64,000 nt of DNA from Macrostomum hystrix (GCA_950097015.1 CATNEN010000002.1:4371001-4435000); one strand, 5' to 3'. Shown: positions 23,501 through 32,900, numbered from the stretch's first letter. Notes: a model not told the origin generated them from the sequence alone. Translations and numbers: made by a program.

Positions 23501-26054
23501 CCATTCCTCTTCCCGTCTCCCCATTCCTCTTCCCGTCTCCCTATCCCTATTAAAAAGTATTTTAAAAGCGTTAAAAATTATTTTTGTTTGTTAAAACTCA
23601 GCTTCTTTGGGACGCTAAAACTTTTGTTTGATATTTTAGTCAAGTAAAATATCATCGCAACTCACCAAGTCCTCGACAATGCCGCGGTAGACCCTGCCGC
23701 TCTGCGCACTATTAACGTGAGTCGCCCACATCCAGCCCTCTTGGTTAGTGTGCTCCACGTAGCAGACGTCACCGGCAACCAGCGACAGCTCGTCAGTGCC
23801 GGGCGATTTCGTGTAGCTCATCATGGCCATCACGCAGCGCTTGACGGGAAGCCGGTGCGTCGGCGGTATGGGGTGCTCCAACCTGGCATTCGGGTAGATT
23901 TCCACCTGCGACAGGAGAGTTGGGTGCGGCTTGAGGACTTCCCCGAATGGGCAGGCAAATGGGATAAGGGTATTTGGGACGAGGGTTGGGAAGACGGGAG
24001 TAGGGATGGGGAGACAGGGGAAGATGGATGGGGAGACAGGAAGATGGATGGGGAGACAGGGGAAGATGGATGGGGAGACAGGGTAGGAAAGATGGGGAGA
24101 CAGCGGAAGAGGGATAGGGAGACGGGAAGAGGAATGGGGAGACGGGGGAACAGGAATGGGGAGACGAGGGAAGAGGGGTGGGGAGGCGGGGGAACAGGAA
24201 TGGGGAGACGGGGAAACAGGAATGGGGAGACGAGGGAAGAGGGGTGGGGAGACGGGGGAAGAGGAGTGGGGAGACGGGGGAAGAGGAGTGGGGAGACGGG
24301 GGAAGAGGAGTGGGGGGACGGGGGAAGAGGAATGGGGAGACGGGGGAACAGGAATGGGGAGACGAGGGAAGAGGGGTGGGGAGACGGGGAAAGAGGAGTG
24401 GGGAGACGGGGGGAGAGGAGTGGGGAGACGGTGGAAGAGGAGTGGGGAGACGGGGGAAGAGGGGTGGGGAGACGGAGGAAGAGGTGTGGGGAGACGGGGG
24501 AAGAGGGGTGGGGAGACGGAGGAAGAGGTGTGGGGAGACAGGGGAAGAAAATGGGGAGACGGGGGAAGAGGGATGGAGGGAGGGGTAGGAACAGGGGCAA
24601 ACGGTTTAAGACTGGAGAATTAGTAAGTAGAGGAGCCTGATGACGAATATTTTAAGTCCTGACCTGTGTGTAATAGGTGACAAGTTCAGCCAGTGAATGA
24701 AACACCAGGCCTCCAATAATCCACAGGTCGTAGGATTGTCGAATCCTGTTAAAAACGTAAAGACAGTCAGAAAAAAATAAGTAGCCACCAAAAAATAATC
24801 GGTTATTAACTTACTGTGCCAATGTTTAGAACAAAAGATATTGGTGTCAAAAATAGATATCAATAAACTATTGAAAAGTCAACACTACACAAAAGCTAGA
24901 ATTAGTTATTCATTACCTGAAATGAACTTTCTGTGAAATTCCATCTTTTTTTGTATGCAAAGATATGCAGAACTGCTCATCTGGCTTCACTGACGATGGT
25001 CCAATGATTCTCTCTCGAACTAAATAATAGTTGTCTGGCTCATATTCATTTAGGATCTCGTCCGCTTTGATCTGGTCCATTTGGCCATGAAAGAAACTGT
25101 CAATGCAAGTAGATGATTTTACAGGTTTTATATTGACAGGTGGCAAGTGTGCTAAGATATAGGATTGTAAAAATTGAATTTTGTTTTGTAATTAAGAATA
25201 TACTGTATGAGATTCTCCACTCCCTTTAAAAATGTAAAAATTATATTTCTCCTATATTGAAGAATGCATTAAATGGAATATTGTTCTATCTTCAGAAATA
25301 TAAAATAGGAGTCATACATTCAGTTGAATTGACATTTGAGCTAATATATTATTGGTTTTGTAACACAATCACTTCAGTACAACTTTTAAAGAGAAATGAT
25401 TGTGTTTGAAACTACAACCAAAAAAGCATAAGTTTAGTTTAAATACTTTTAGCAACCAACATTATAATATCAGTTTTGGAAGGCAATAATTTCTATTCAA
25501 CTTTTAAAGAGAAATGATTGTGTTTGAAACTACAACCAAAAAATAATAAGTTTAGTTTAAATACTCTTAGCAACCAACATTATAATATCAGTTTTGGAAG
25601 GCAATAATTTCTATTCAACTTTTAAAGAGAAATGATTGTGACCTGAAACTAAAAACAAAAAATGTTTAAAATTAATTTCCTAAACTTTCACTAAACAATT
25701 GGCAATGACTTGCTCCAATTCTTAATATATTAAGTACTGCACTTTTTGTTGACAATAATTCGCATGTATCTATGTATATATAGCATTAATATCATTATAA
25801 TATATATGATAATGATGTATGTGATCTACGTACATCATATGATGTATGATGTTTATATATATATATATAATGTTCAAAACCGTTTTTTTATATTATAATT
25901 TTTTGATAAGTAATAAGTCAAATAGACTGCATTTTTTACAATGAGAACAGTAGAAAAATGCTGCTGATTTAAAGGTTTATAAATAGGCTTACTCTTCAAA
26001 TTTAACAGAAATTCCATTCCCAGTGGTGTCCTCTTCTTGTTCGTCGTCAGCCAT
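5280..26054 (-). CDS. RASA1: p120 RasGAP orthologue (RASA1), 10 exons, 941 aa
   Basis: Joined exons: 26054-25993, 25096-24917, 24745-24664, 23905-23666, 13612-13313, 12954-12445, 11678-11527, 9760-9235, 7136-6639, 5555-5280. All junctions are GT-AG and in phase; the total is 2,826 nt. Domain order is SH2 (from residue 21, FFHG start, phosphotyrosine Arg at about 48 in YYLVRER), SH3 (about 109-188), second SH2 (Arg about 224 in TYLLRP), PH (with RGKPKGLI), C2, and RasGAP with the arginine finger in LFRTTT (about R652) and FLRLFCPA (about 775-782). It ends in a coiled C-terminus (LHDFCARHLDDL). This exact order is diagnostic of p120 RasGAP, which binds activated tyrosine kinases and p190RhoGAP and accelerates GTP hydrolysis by Ras. 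The human protein is 1,047 aa; the difference is mainly a short N-terminus. The ATG at 26054 is uncertain because the frame stays open upstream, so a further 5' exon is possible. Confidence 0.93.
5622..5825. repeat. Degenerate about 20 bp tandem repeat (GGGATAAGATCCTCAATCT)
   Basis: About nine imperfect copies of a GGGATAAGATCCT-type unit, in RASA1 intron 9. The array is not open in a useful frame. Confidence 0.8.
5826..6584. other. RASA1 intron 9 interior
   Basis: AT-rich intron sequence with no recognisable gene. A 62-codon plus-strand ORF at 6027-6215 has no family features. Another GATAAGATCATTAATC-like stretch near 6450 resembles the repeat at 5.6-5.8 kb. Confidence 0.5.
6585..6638 (+). 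mobile_element. SINE family 2 fragment abutting a RASA1 splice donor
   Basis: Contains GGTGGGTGTCGCGGCC, CAGTCCATGGACTG and CTGTACGCA, the 3' body of SINE family 2. Its edge coincides with the GTGCGT donor of RASA1 exon 9. Confidence 0.7.
6639..7136 (-). CDS. RASA1: RASA1 exon 9: second half of the RasGAP domain
   Basis: 166 codons, phase 0 in and out. Carries the FLR...CPA motif (SAFFFLRLFCPA) of Ras GTPase-activating domains and the following helices up to VKPFVCDNSDLFLKL. A Glu/Ala-rich linker (about residues 708-722) replaces a loop. The donor chosen is CTG|GTGCGT. Confidence 0.9.
7137..7369. other. RASA1 intron 8, unique part before the array
   Basis: AT-rich intron DNA between the exon 9 acceptor and the 31 bp array. 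Confidence 0.5.
7370..9110. repeat. 31 bp minisatellite in RASA1 intron 8
   Basis: About 50 copies of a 31 bp unit containing ATCACAAACTACCGACTC and ATATCCCAAA. Variants alternate CTCAATATCCC, CTCGATATCCT and CTCAACATCCC. A roughly 100 bp non-canonical segment at 7517-7618 is repeated almost exactly at 9003-9105, near the two ends of the array. Confidence 0.95.
9235..9760 (-). CDS. RASA1: RASA1 exon 8: end of C2 and first half of RasGAP
   Basis: Enters with one base (T) completing a Phe codon, then 175 codons. Contains the C2-GAP linker (YVPIRDI) and the RasGAP start, including the catalytic arginine finger in GVLFRTTTIGT. Exits at GTGCACGAG|GTGAGC in phase 0. Confidence 0.92.
9761..10754. 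other. RASA1 intron 7, unique part
   Basis: Very AT-rich DNA with loose repeats of TTCCAAGAA / TTTCTAAGA. No gene recognised. Confidence 0.5.
10755..10860 (-). mobile_element. SINE family 2, 3' fragment (copy d)
   Basis: Reverse complement of the family-2 3' body: CACATCTGCAGC, then GGCTGCGTTCAGCTG and CAGTCCATGGACTGG. The head and central domain are missing. Confidence 0.7.
10885..11308. repeat. About 20 bp purine-rich minisatellite (GTAGAAAATAGGAGCAGGG)
   Basis: About 20 copies of a GTAGAAAATAGGAGCAGGG-like unit with A-run length variation, in RASA1 intron 7. Confidence 0.92.
11527..11678 (-). CDS. RASA1: RASA1 exon 7: first half of the C2 domain
   Basis: Acceptor AATCTCCAG, then VTVKGIRNLSV, VHFNGVMVAKTRS and WDEPFHL: C2 beta strands. 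Exits two bases into a codon at CACTT|GTGAGT. Confidence 0.88.
11775..12355. repeat. 15 bp minisatellite (GGATACTTCAGGCGT)
   Basis: About 39 copies of a 15 bp unit in RASA1 intron 6. Because 15 is divisible by three, it is open in all plus frames (VDTSG, GYFRR and WILQA pentapeptides) and on the minus strand. None is a credible protein. Confidence 0.95.
12445..12954 (-). CDS. RASA1: RASA1 exon 6: PH domain
   Basis: 170 codons, phase 0 on both sides. The region RRIRQRVWKRQRCTLHR followed by GKPKGLIALEF and QCLQLVIF matches the PH domain of p120 RasGAP, and the W of AEWQQAL is in the C-terminal helix. The exon begins at the 3' end of the SINE-derived intron and ends at CTGGAG|GTTTGT. Confidence 0.9.
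12960..13308 (-). mobile_element. SINE family 1, copy B, forming RASA1 intron 5
   Basis: 349 bp full-length copy in the sense of the gene. The tRNA-like head with CGGTGGCAGAGCGGTC lies near 13300 and the ATT-repeat tail at 12961-12973. It is bounded by perfect 9 bp target-site duplications, gcaccttca at 12951-12959 and 13309-13317. The intron (13312-12955) equals this insertion plus one duplication copy. Confidence 0.9.
13313..13612 (-). CDS. RASA1: RASA1 exon 5: second SH2 domain
   Basis: 100 codons, phase 0 in and out. KFYHPSHWEDQ opens the SH2 fold, and TYLLRPSARDP holds the phosphotyrosine-binding arginine. RKFEIQKG, HFVLSGREF and IDEIIRRYSQ follow the SH2 core. Ends AACTTTGAAG|GTGC inside a SINE target-site duplication. 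Confidence 0.92.
13655..13930 (-). mobile_element. SINE family 2, copy c
   Basis: Reverse complement of the 38.96 kb copy: an ATTATT-type tail at the left, CAGTCCATGGACTGG, CCCCAGCTGATGCTGGTAC, GAACTGAAGCAATGCAGAG, then a degenerate tRNA-like head near 13850-13925. It lies about 45 nt upstream of the acceptor of RASA1 exon 5. Confidence 0.85.
14297..15845. repeat. 30 bp (26 bp variant) minisatellite in RASA1 intron 4
   Basis: About 50 copies of a unit containing ACACATGAAAATCCCATTCC and TACAGCATAG. A shorter form lacks ATAG, and a form with TTAATTAGAG recurs at irregular intervals. Confidence 0.95.
15846..16674. other. RASA1 intron 4, unique part
   Basis: AT-rich DNA. A 120-codon plus ORF at 16096-16458 has no recognisable domain and is not called. 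No other structure seen. Confidence 0.5.
16675..18440. repeat. 32 bp minisatellite with about 389 bp higher-order period
   Basis: About 55 copies of AGATAATCCTACAGATCC plus CTTTCCAAGAAAAT. A distinctive variant (ACATGTAATCATACAGATC) recurs near 17021, 17410 and 17798, so a block of about 12 monomers has itself been repeated. Confidence 0.95.
18441..19189. other. RASA1 intron 4, unique part
   Basis: AT-rich DNA with decaying 32 bp-unit-like words at its left edge. No gene or element recognised. Confidence 0.5.
19190..19990. repeat. 15 bp polypurine minisatellite (GGAGAGGAGAGAAGG)
   Basis: About 53 copies. The plus strand is almost purely A and G for about 800 bp, with only scattered T (GATGGGTAGA). 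Open frames through it read RGEKG or SSPLL repeats and are not genes. Confidence 0.95.
19991..20699. other. RASA1 intron 4, unique part
   Basis: AT-rich unique sequence with no ORF or repeat of note. Confidence 0.5.
20700..21425. repeat. About 16-17 bp minisatellite (GAGATGAGACAGGGGA)
   Basis: About 43 variable copies of a purine-rich unit alternating GACAGGGGA, GACACGGGA and GACGGGA. It lies in RASA1 intron 4. Confidence 0.93.
21426..21837. other. RASA1 intron 4, unique part
   Basis: No recognisable feature; the longest ORF is 65 codons without family features. Confidence 0.5.
21838..22112 (+). mobile_element. SINE family 1, copy C
   Basis: Has CACCAAGGTCCCTGAGCTCG, GCGAGGCAACATTTATTTG, GTACACACCTGTGTGAGCG, CTCAGGAGTCAGCGAAATGG and the AGCCCTCCTGCAATCATTAT 3' end. 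The head is truncated. Confidence 0.88.
22113..22734. other. RASA1 intron 4, unique part
   Basis: AT-rich. Overlapping 60-84 codon ORFs on both strands are mutually exclusive and featureless. Confidence 0.5.
22735..23450. repeat. About 36-38 bp minisatellite (GGAATCTTCAGGGAAATGAG)
   Basis: About 19 copies of a unit GGAATCTTCAGGGAAATGAG plus ATTTCATGGAAAGT or CATAGACAGT. Confidence 0.93.
23454..23547. repeat. C/T-rich repeat inverted relative to the 24 kb array
   Basis: Four to five copies of CCCATTCCTCTTCCCGTCTC. This is the near-exact reverse complement of the stretch at about 24108-24185, on the other side of RASA1 exon 4. Confidence 0.9.
23666..23905 (-). CDS. RASA1: RASA1 exon 4: SH3 domain
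   Basis: 80 codons, phase 0 on both sides, starting after TGTCGCAG. VKRCVMAMMSYTKSPGTDEL, GDVCYVEH, EGWMWATHV and GIVEDL are the SH3 strands, with the double-Trp-like WMW and the ALYDY-equivalent MMSY. The exon encodes nearly the SH3 module alone, so skipping it would remove the domain without a frameshift. Confidence 0.92.
23945..24592. repeat. 22 bp G/A-rich minisatellite upstream of the SH3 exon
   Basis: About 29 copies of TGGGGAGACGGGGGAAGAGG-type units. In the sense of the gene (minus) it is a C/U-rich tract filling most of intron 3 and ending about 40 nt before the exon 4 acceptor. Confidence 0.95.
24664..24745 (-). CDS. RASA1: RASA1 exon 3: end of the first SH2 domain
   Basis: Enters with one base (G) completing an Arg codon. 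27 codons read IRQSYDLWIIGGLVFHSL then AELVTYYTQ, the C-terminal strand and helix of the first SH2. The acceptor is TTTTTAACAG. Confidence 0.9.
24917..25096 (-). CDS. RASA1: RASA1 exon 2: first SH2 domain
   Basis: Begins after ATTGACAG with FFHGQM (the WYHG-like SH2 start). It contains NYYLVRER with the phosphotyrosine-binding Arg (about residue 48) and ends KVHF plus two bases. Confidence 0.9.
25379..25640. repeat. 119 bp direct repeat, about 2.2 copies, RASA1 intron 1
   Basis: The word CAACTTTTAAAGAGAAATG recurs at 25379, 25498 and 25617. The intervening 119 bp are nearly identical. Confidence 0.9.
25993..26054 (-). CDS. RASA1: RASA1 exon 1: N-terminus
   Basis: ATG followed by an acidic stretch (ADDEQEEDTTG) up to KFEE, donor GA|GTAAGC, leaving two bases. 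The only evidence is phase agreement with exon 2 and an ATG. The frame is open further upstream. Confidence 0.6.
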
Positions 26055-27589
26055 CAAAAGTTGTAGTACCACTATCTTAAAAAAGGCACTTAATAAACGC
26101 AACAAAAAGTTACGACATTTTTTAAAAGCAAAAGTTAATTAGCAAACTTTGCGCCTTGAAAAAAATAAAACTTGAATGAATTAAGAAAAGTACGATGCCC
26201 AATTCTTAGAAACTCTTCTGGCTAATAAATGTAACACTTATACATCATGTTTAACAAAGTACAGCAAAATAGTAATTTTTTAGTAAAAAAGTACTTATTT
26301 ACGATAGAATTATCGCAGAACATAAATAATGTTTTTCATCGCAAGTATCAAATCGCAGCTAATTTAACACCGGTACTGTAGAATGCCTTTTTCAAACCTG
26401 CTAATCTCGAGTTCAAAACTCAAATGCGTGTCGATTTTATTGTTCGATGCAAATTTGTATGTCTATTCTAATTTATACATCTTTATTGCATGCAGTACTT
26501 AATTATTTTATTATCTCAGCCTGTATTTACAAAACAATATGGCCGGTACTTTAGATACGCGAGTACTCCGTACAAACTCTTTTGACAGTGCATTTTGTCT
26601 CCGTCTATGTCCTTCTGACTGCACACACATAGATGGGATAATCGGCACGGTGCACAATTAATACGTTTAAGTTCAGATCATGTATGCGGTCACGTATCGA
26701 GCCGATGTCCGATATTTTACCGCGTACGGTAGTATTTTTGTCAGTTATCTTGTACGGGTCAACTAAGGTTTTTTTGGAGTTGCATAAGTGTAAGCCATGC
26801 AGATCTGTCGCAGTCATGGCATTGTGGGGGTGAACTCATCTGGATATCATCCCCAAGCATAAAGGCGCGGAGCCTGTGTGAGCCAATGCCCAATATTATT
26901 TTATTTTGTTTACATATGTAAGAGGATTAGAATATTAATAATATTAATATACCATTAATATTATTATAAATTATTAAGATGATTAGAACTAAATTCTAAT
27001 CCAAGAACAACAACAACTAATCGAACAACAAATAAGTTTTTATAATGGCGAGAAGAAAGCTCGAAGCATACAGTACACTACATATATAAAAACGACGGTT
27101 CCTGCATGAATTTAGTTAAATTTTCTACACTTTGAGGTGATTTAGCAAAATTCACTAACACAAGTAAACTGTAGGCCGGTTCTCGGTTTGCATGCATCCG
27201 AGTTGATAAACTGCTCCTGGCTTGATTCAATTATTTCTCTCAATTTCTCATTGTTAGTAACACAATTTCTCCAGCTTTTAACCGACAATGCAGCTCATTA
27301 TGAAGTCTACTGGCTCGATTGTGTGACATTCACTATAAGGATTGAATGAGGAAGAAATTCTATTGAAAATGCTGATATTACCTCCATATCTGCGAAATTG
27401 AAGTGGTAAATTAACCAGTTCAATAGAGATTGAACTCGCAATTGACGCCAGATAAAATTTCTTACAATTATAATTTCTCCAAATCAATATTAACTTCAGT
27501 TGCACGACCCAAATAAGATAGTCAAAGCGGGTCTGCCAAACAGGTGCTGTGTTTGTGTCTGTGGCTTGTGGGTATGCGGGTATAATGTG
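26055..27589. other. Spacer upstream of RASA1
   Basis: AT-rich DNA presumably including the RASA1 promoter. A 70-codon minus ORF (26817-26605) starts with ATG but shows no known domain and has no matching donor, so it is left uncalled. No TATA-like element is convincing. Confidence 0.45.
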
Positions 27590-27955
27590 AGGGTGAATGG
27601 CATAACGGTTATCACGTCTCTCTCCCACCAAAGTCCGTGAGCTCTATTCCGCGGTGAGGCCACATAAAATTGGCAGCCGCGGAGAGAAGGCAATTGAAGG
27701 CTTGTCGTGCCATTTGCGCGTTGAGGGCCAACCTCTAAGGCACAGTGAAATGTACACTGCCTGACGATGAAAAATTCAGGGCAGATGTACAAACTTGTGT
27801 GAGCGTGTGCCAGCTGCGTGCGGTATCTGTGTGCGTGTGTGCTCAGGAGTCTGTGAAATGGGCAGAATTGCCTCATCGCTGGCTGCGGGTCTAGTGTCAC
27901 CAAGTGATGTGCCTGCATCCCTCCTGCAATTATCATTACTATTATTATTATTATG
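27590..27955 (+). mobile_element. SINE family 1, copy D
   Basis: Head GGTGAATGGCATAACGGTTA, then CCACCAAAGTCCGTGAGCTC, GCGGTGAGGCCAC, GATGTACAAACTTGTGTGAG, CTCAGGAGTCTGTGAAATGG and an ATTATTATTATTAT tail. Near full length. Confidence 0.88.
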
Positions 27956-29398
27956 TGGCTATTAACGGTTACTATATCGATGAAAAATCCTAATTCATTT
28001 CACATTTACTCTATTTTGAGAAACCTTTCTTTTATTGAATGCAACAAAGCATGTACTAACTTTACATTTTCTTAAATCCGAAACCCTAAAGAATTAATGA
28101 GCTAGTACGAAATCATCACAAAGACCCAAAGAACAGTTATTCGAAGCATCATCAATATGAAATCGTGGCTAAATCAAACAAATCGACACAGTCGATAATT
28201 TATTATTTCATTCGCAGTTTATTTTAACATAGATATTAGAGCAATAAAATTAAATTACTCAAAATTTATTCTGTCGATTTATGATCAATGAACACAAAAA
28301 GATAGACGGCATTCGTTTAAAAAAACGACTATAAAATGAGTTGCCGCTTAAAAGCTGCGAAAATCCATATAGGTTGGGGTTTTAATACTTTAAATTGAAA
28401 CGTTAATATAACTTTTTGCGGTTCTGCTTTAAATTTAGGAATTTAAAGCTGCGGTTAATTTAGGAATTTGAAATCCACGTCCTTCCAACTGACATTGTTT
28501 ATTGACTGTGGCATTTTTGTGAACTTCTGGTCGCGCACGCTCAAGAGTGCAGACTTGATACTGTCATAAGAATGAAATTTATGAACGCTTAACGAGTATA
28601 TCATTGTGATTTAGTCTAGCCAACAAGATCTACCATAGACAACAAATAGTCGGAGTGCAAAAATGCTCCTGTCTATGGCAGACCCCTACTGTGGGCTAGT
28701 GAATATGACAATGTGATTGAAGCAGGGCTTGCGCTTTCAAAAAACGCCGTTGTTGCGAAGTTGTTGCATTTGCAAGCCGTGCTTTTGCCTATGACGGACT
28801 CGTTAGCGTTCAGGAATCCTTAGTGCCCCAGATTTCAGTTCATTTCAAGTAATCTCTCGAACAGAAGACCCTCTCTCAATTTTGTCACGATTAACTACAG
28901 TTTTTTTCTGTGTTCTTAATAGAGTCGTCTTTGGTTCCCATAAATTGAGACATTTTTTGCCACAGACATCCTTCCGATAAAAAAGCTACTTTCATTCAAT
29001 ATCGAACGCAAATTAAGCTATACTTTTAGCAACAAAGTTCATACTGGCGCTAGTTGCATTCCATAAGAGTCGCCTCATAACCATGCTGCTACTGCTAAAG
29101 GCTTGGCAAAGAAGCTTTGAACCGTAGGGCAGGAGCAGGTTATGATGAAAGCACACGCTGAGAGAGCAGATAGGTCTACTAGAGGTATGGAGCTGGCTTG
29201 TGTTTCGGCCAGGCAATCACTATGCCTCATTAGATACATTAAGTCGAGGCTCCAAAAGAAGCCCGACCAGATGCACTTTTTCACTTCATTTCTGAAAAGG
29301 GTTCGATGGTTCTGCTATGGTTCAAGAGCAGTCAGATTCCTACCAGTTGCTTGTATTACTTAAACGCGTAGTTTATAAGTAGTAGTAATCAGAGCATA
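27956..29398. other. Spacer between the receptor 3' end and RASA1
   Basis: AT-rich with no gene recognised. Opposing ORFs at 29013-29363 are mutually exclusive and featureless. It should include the 3' UTR of the receptor gene. Confidence 0.5.
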
Positions 29399-29948
29399 TC
29401 AGAGCAAGACGGCTTTGGTTGGAAGTTTCTTTTGCTTCTCGGCTCGGGTCAACAAGTTATTGTGCGTCAGCTCAATGTTGATCCGTCTTCCACTAGTAGC
29501 TCCTTGTTGTTGCTGTTGCTGCTGCACAGATCCGGCTGCGTCAGCCAGTTGCTGCTGAAGCTCCTCCTCAACTGCGGCTCTCGACTTGCCTTCGATGGCA
29601 GCCAGGCGTCGCACGAGAACCTCCCGATCGTGGAGCAACTGCGCCACCCGCTCACGCATGCCCCGCATGTCCCGCTGAAACTGGTCGCTGCGTCGGCGAA
29701 TTTCGTCGTCAACATCTTCTAGCTGGGAGCTGATGCAGTCGTCCACGTCAGTCTGGACGGCGATGTTATTCAGCAGCATCCGGTTGGAGTAGGTCAAACC
29801 GCTCAGGCCGCTCATGACACTCTCTGGTTCTGCATTGGCGGCGATGTAGGAAGACCCAGCGGCGGCAGCAGCAGTTGTTGTTGCGAATGTTGAAATCGCA
29901 TCGCCAGAAAGCAGAAGGCTGTCACGGTTGCTGGAGTACTTTTGCAGT
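29399..29948 (-). CDS. Receptor exon 9: cytoplasmic coiled-coil tail
   Basis: Enters with one base completing the Arg codon begun in exon 8. A Thr/Ala-rich linker is followed by a strongly heptad-like segment (SSQLEDVDDEIRRRSDQFQ through LLHDREVLVRRLAA) and a Gln run. GluN3 subunits are also known for a coiled C-terminus. It is assigned to the receptor by splice phase and position, not by a conserved domain. Confidence 0.65.
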
Positions 29949-32900
29949 CTGCATCAGAATGCGCGCGAAATTGATCGGAAAATATTCAGAACTGTGAACG
30001 ATATAATAATAGTTTAAACAAAGGGAATTTATCAACGAAGGCTAAAGTGGTGGGACAGGACATTGACGGATGGGGCTGGGTAGACTGTGAGAATGATAGA
30101 TTATGATTGTCACTCACGCTGAGCCGACTGACTGGAAGGAATGAAAGAGTCAATTTGAAGGATATGTACAAATAAATAAATTATATCGTTTTTAGTCATT
30201 AGTGATTCAATAAAAAGGGAGAGACAAAAACGAATCTCTAAATGCAGTTGTATCTAGGCCACGCCCCCATCCTACAGAATGGACTCCAGCAAGTACCTGA
30301 GGGCCACTGGCAGGTGAGTCTGCTTGCTGATCCGTTCGGCTTCCATTTTGCGATACAGAACCAGGTGCCTGTAGACTCGCTACAATGGGTGTTGAAGGTA
30401 GGATTTAAATACGAGCTGTGTTGAGCAGCTAATTCTGATTAAAGAGTTGTTTAGGCTTCATCAACATTTGCGCTTGCCCGTCGAATCAGGGAGCAAATAA
30501 ATCCGTCATTCGTTTGGCAGCTATCGTGGCGTAGGCAGTGGGGCCCGTGGTGTTTCTACTGCCATTCAGTTCAGCAGGTAGGATACCGTTTCTCAGTTCA
30601 AAACACGATCCCCTCGCACAGATTCGAATTAGATTCGTCACCAACTGTAAAAGTCTCACCTGGCTGATCGGCAGACAGCATCCGGGAGGCAGGGGCGAGC
30701 GCCTGATAAGCGGAAAGGCCAGGTAATAGAAGACCTGCTCGCAGCACATTGTCACCAGGCCCAGTAGAACACCGCAGCAGAATAGCAGCAATGGACCGGC
30801 GAAGTTGGTCGGCGTTAAGCGAATCTTTTTCTGCGCGATTGACGAAACGGAGATTTTTGGCCAATCAAGGTGCATATTTTATCAGATTTGGTCAATACAA
30901 AAAACTAATATAATGATACCGACGTTCTGTTAGGAATCGAGCAGGACAGGGGACAGTGTAGAAGGAAAGACAGGGCGCCACATAATAGGAACGACAAAGG
31001 AAATTTTCATGCAAGTATAGGACAGGACGGAAGAAAGGGCAGTAAATAGGAAAGGACAGGACAAGACAGAGTACAGGATAGGACAGGACATAGGATAGGA
31101 TAGAGGACAAGAACGGGAAAAGGACAGGATAGGACAGGATAAGGACAGGATAGGACAGGACAGAGGACAGGATAGGACAGGACAGAGGACAGGATAGGAC
31201 AGGATAGGACAGAATAGGACAAGAAAGAGGACAGGATAGGACAGGACAGAGGACAGGATAGGGCAGGACAGAGTACAGGATAGGACAGGACAGAGGACAG
31301 GATAGGACAGGAAAGAGGACAGGATAGGACAGGACAAAGACAGGACAGAGGACAGGATAGGACAGGACACAGACAGGACAGAGGACAGGATAGGACAGGA
31401 TAGGACAGGATAGGACAGGAAAGAGGACAGGATAGGACAGGCCAGAGGACTGGACAGAGGACAGGATAGGATTGGATAGGACAGGACACAGGACAGGATA
31501 GGACAGGATAGAACAGGATAAGGACAGGATAAGGACAGGATAGGACAGGATAGGACAGAATAGGACAAGAAAGAGGACAGGATAGGACAGGACAGAGGAC
31601 AGGATAGGGCAGGACAGAGGACAGGATAGGACAGGACAGAGGACAGGATAGGACAGGAAAGAGGACAGGATAGGACAGGACACAGACAGGACAGAGGACA
31701 GGATAGGACAGGACACAGGACAGGACAGAGGACAGGATAGGACAGGACACAGACAGGACAGAGGACAGGATAGGACAGGATAGGACAGGATAGGACATTA
31801 CAGAGGACAGGATAGGATTGGATAGGACAGGACACAGGACAGGATAGGACAGGATAGAACAGGATAAGGACAGGATAAGGACAGGATAGGACAGGATAGG
31901 ACAGGACACAGGACAGGATAGGACAGGATAGAACAGGATAAGGACATGATAAGGACTGGATAGGACAGGATAGGACAGGATAGGACAGGACAGAGGACAA
32001 ACAGAGCACAGGACGGGGCAGATGATAATGCGTGGTTAGTTAAACCTATGCCAGAAATGCAACTGCCAGGGAAAGCCGTGGCCTCCTGCAGCCTGCATCC
32101 AGGGGGAATCCTATGCTAACACTTGACGCAGAAGGGAGAAATGAGAAGGAGAGATGGATAGAAATAAATTTGCATAGCAATGAAATGGTCCCTAGGAAAT
32201 AGCTTAGAAATTGTGCTAAAGAGAGTTTTTTTAGGACTCGAGATTGATATTCGCAGTAATTGCAGTTGGGGAGGGAGGGAGTTTTGCATCCGAATTAAAG
32301 GAATGAAATGTGCTCAGCTGGGCTCGCACTGGGGTCCCAAGCCTCACAATCTGGGACGGAGGTGAATTGACACTTTCCCGGGACTCAATGCGAAAGAAGC
32401 ACTTTTATTAAAAATCTGTTTTTGCTGCTCCTCTGAAAGGTATCCTGCCTGTCTACAGTGCTCAGTTAAGATGCATTAAATTCATTATCTTGCTCTTTGA
32501 TTCTGCGTCACAGACTGCACTCAGGGCTGCAGCTGAATTATAAAATGCGATGGATTTAAACGAGGTTAGATCTGCTCCATACAATGCGGAATTCCATTCG
32601 ATAAGACAAAATGGATATTTATTTGTACGCGGTCTTATCATTTAAAAAATGGGTTGCTGCATGTTAGACAATCTATGCTACATGTTAGACAATCTATGCA
32701 ACCTGTTAGACAATCTATGCTACATGTTAGACAATCTATGCAACCTGTTAGACAATCTATGCTACATGTTAGACAATCTATGCAACCTGTTAGACAATCT
32801 ATGCTACATGTTAGACAATCTATGCAACCTGTTAGACAATCTATGCTACATGTTAGACAATCTATGCAACCTGTTAGACAATCTATGCAACCTGTTAGAC

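Noticed and set aside
26605-26817. 70-codon ORF upstream of RASA1 as a 5' exon
   Set aside because: No matching donor in phase with exon 1, no recognised domain, and it ends in a stop.
30892-32009. Three overlapping 274-359 codon Cys/Pro/Leu/Ser-rich ORFs
   Set aside because: GGACAGGATA array; three minus-strand frames are open together.
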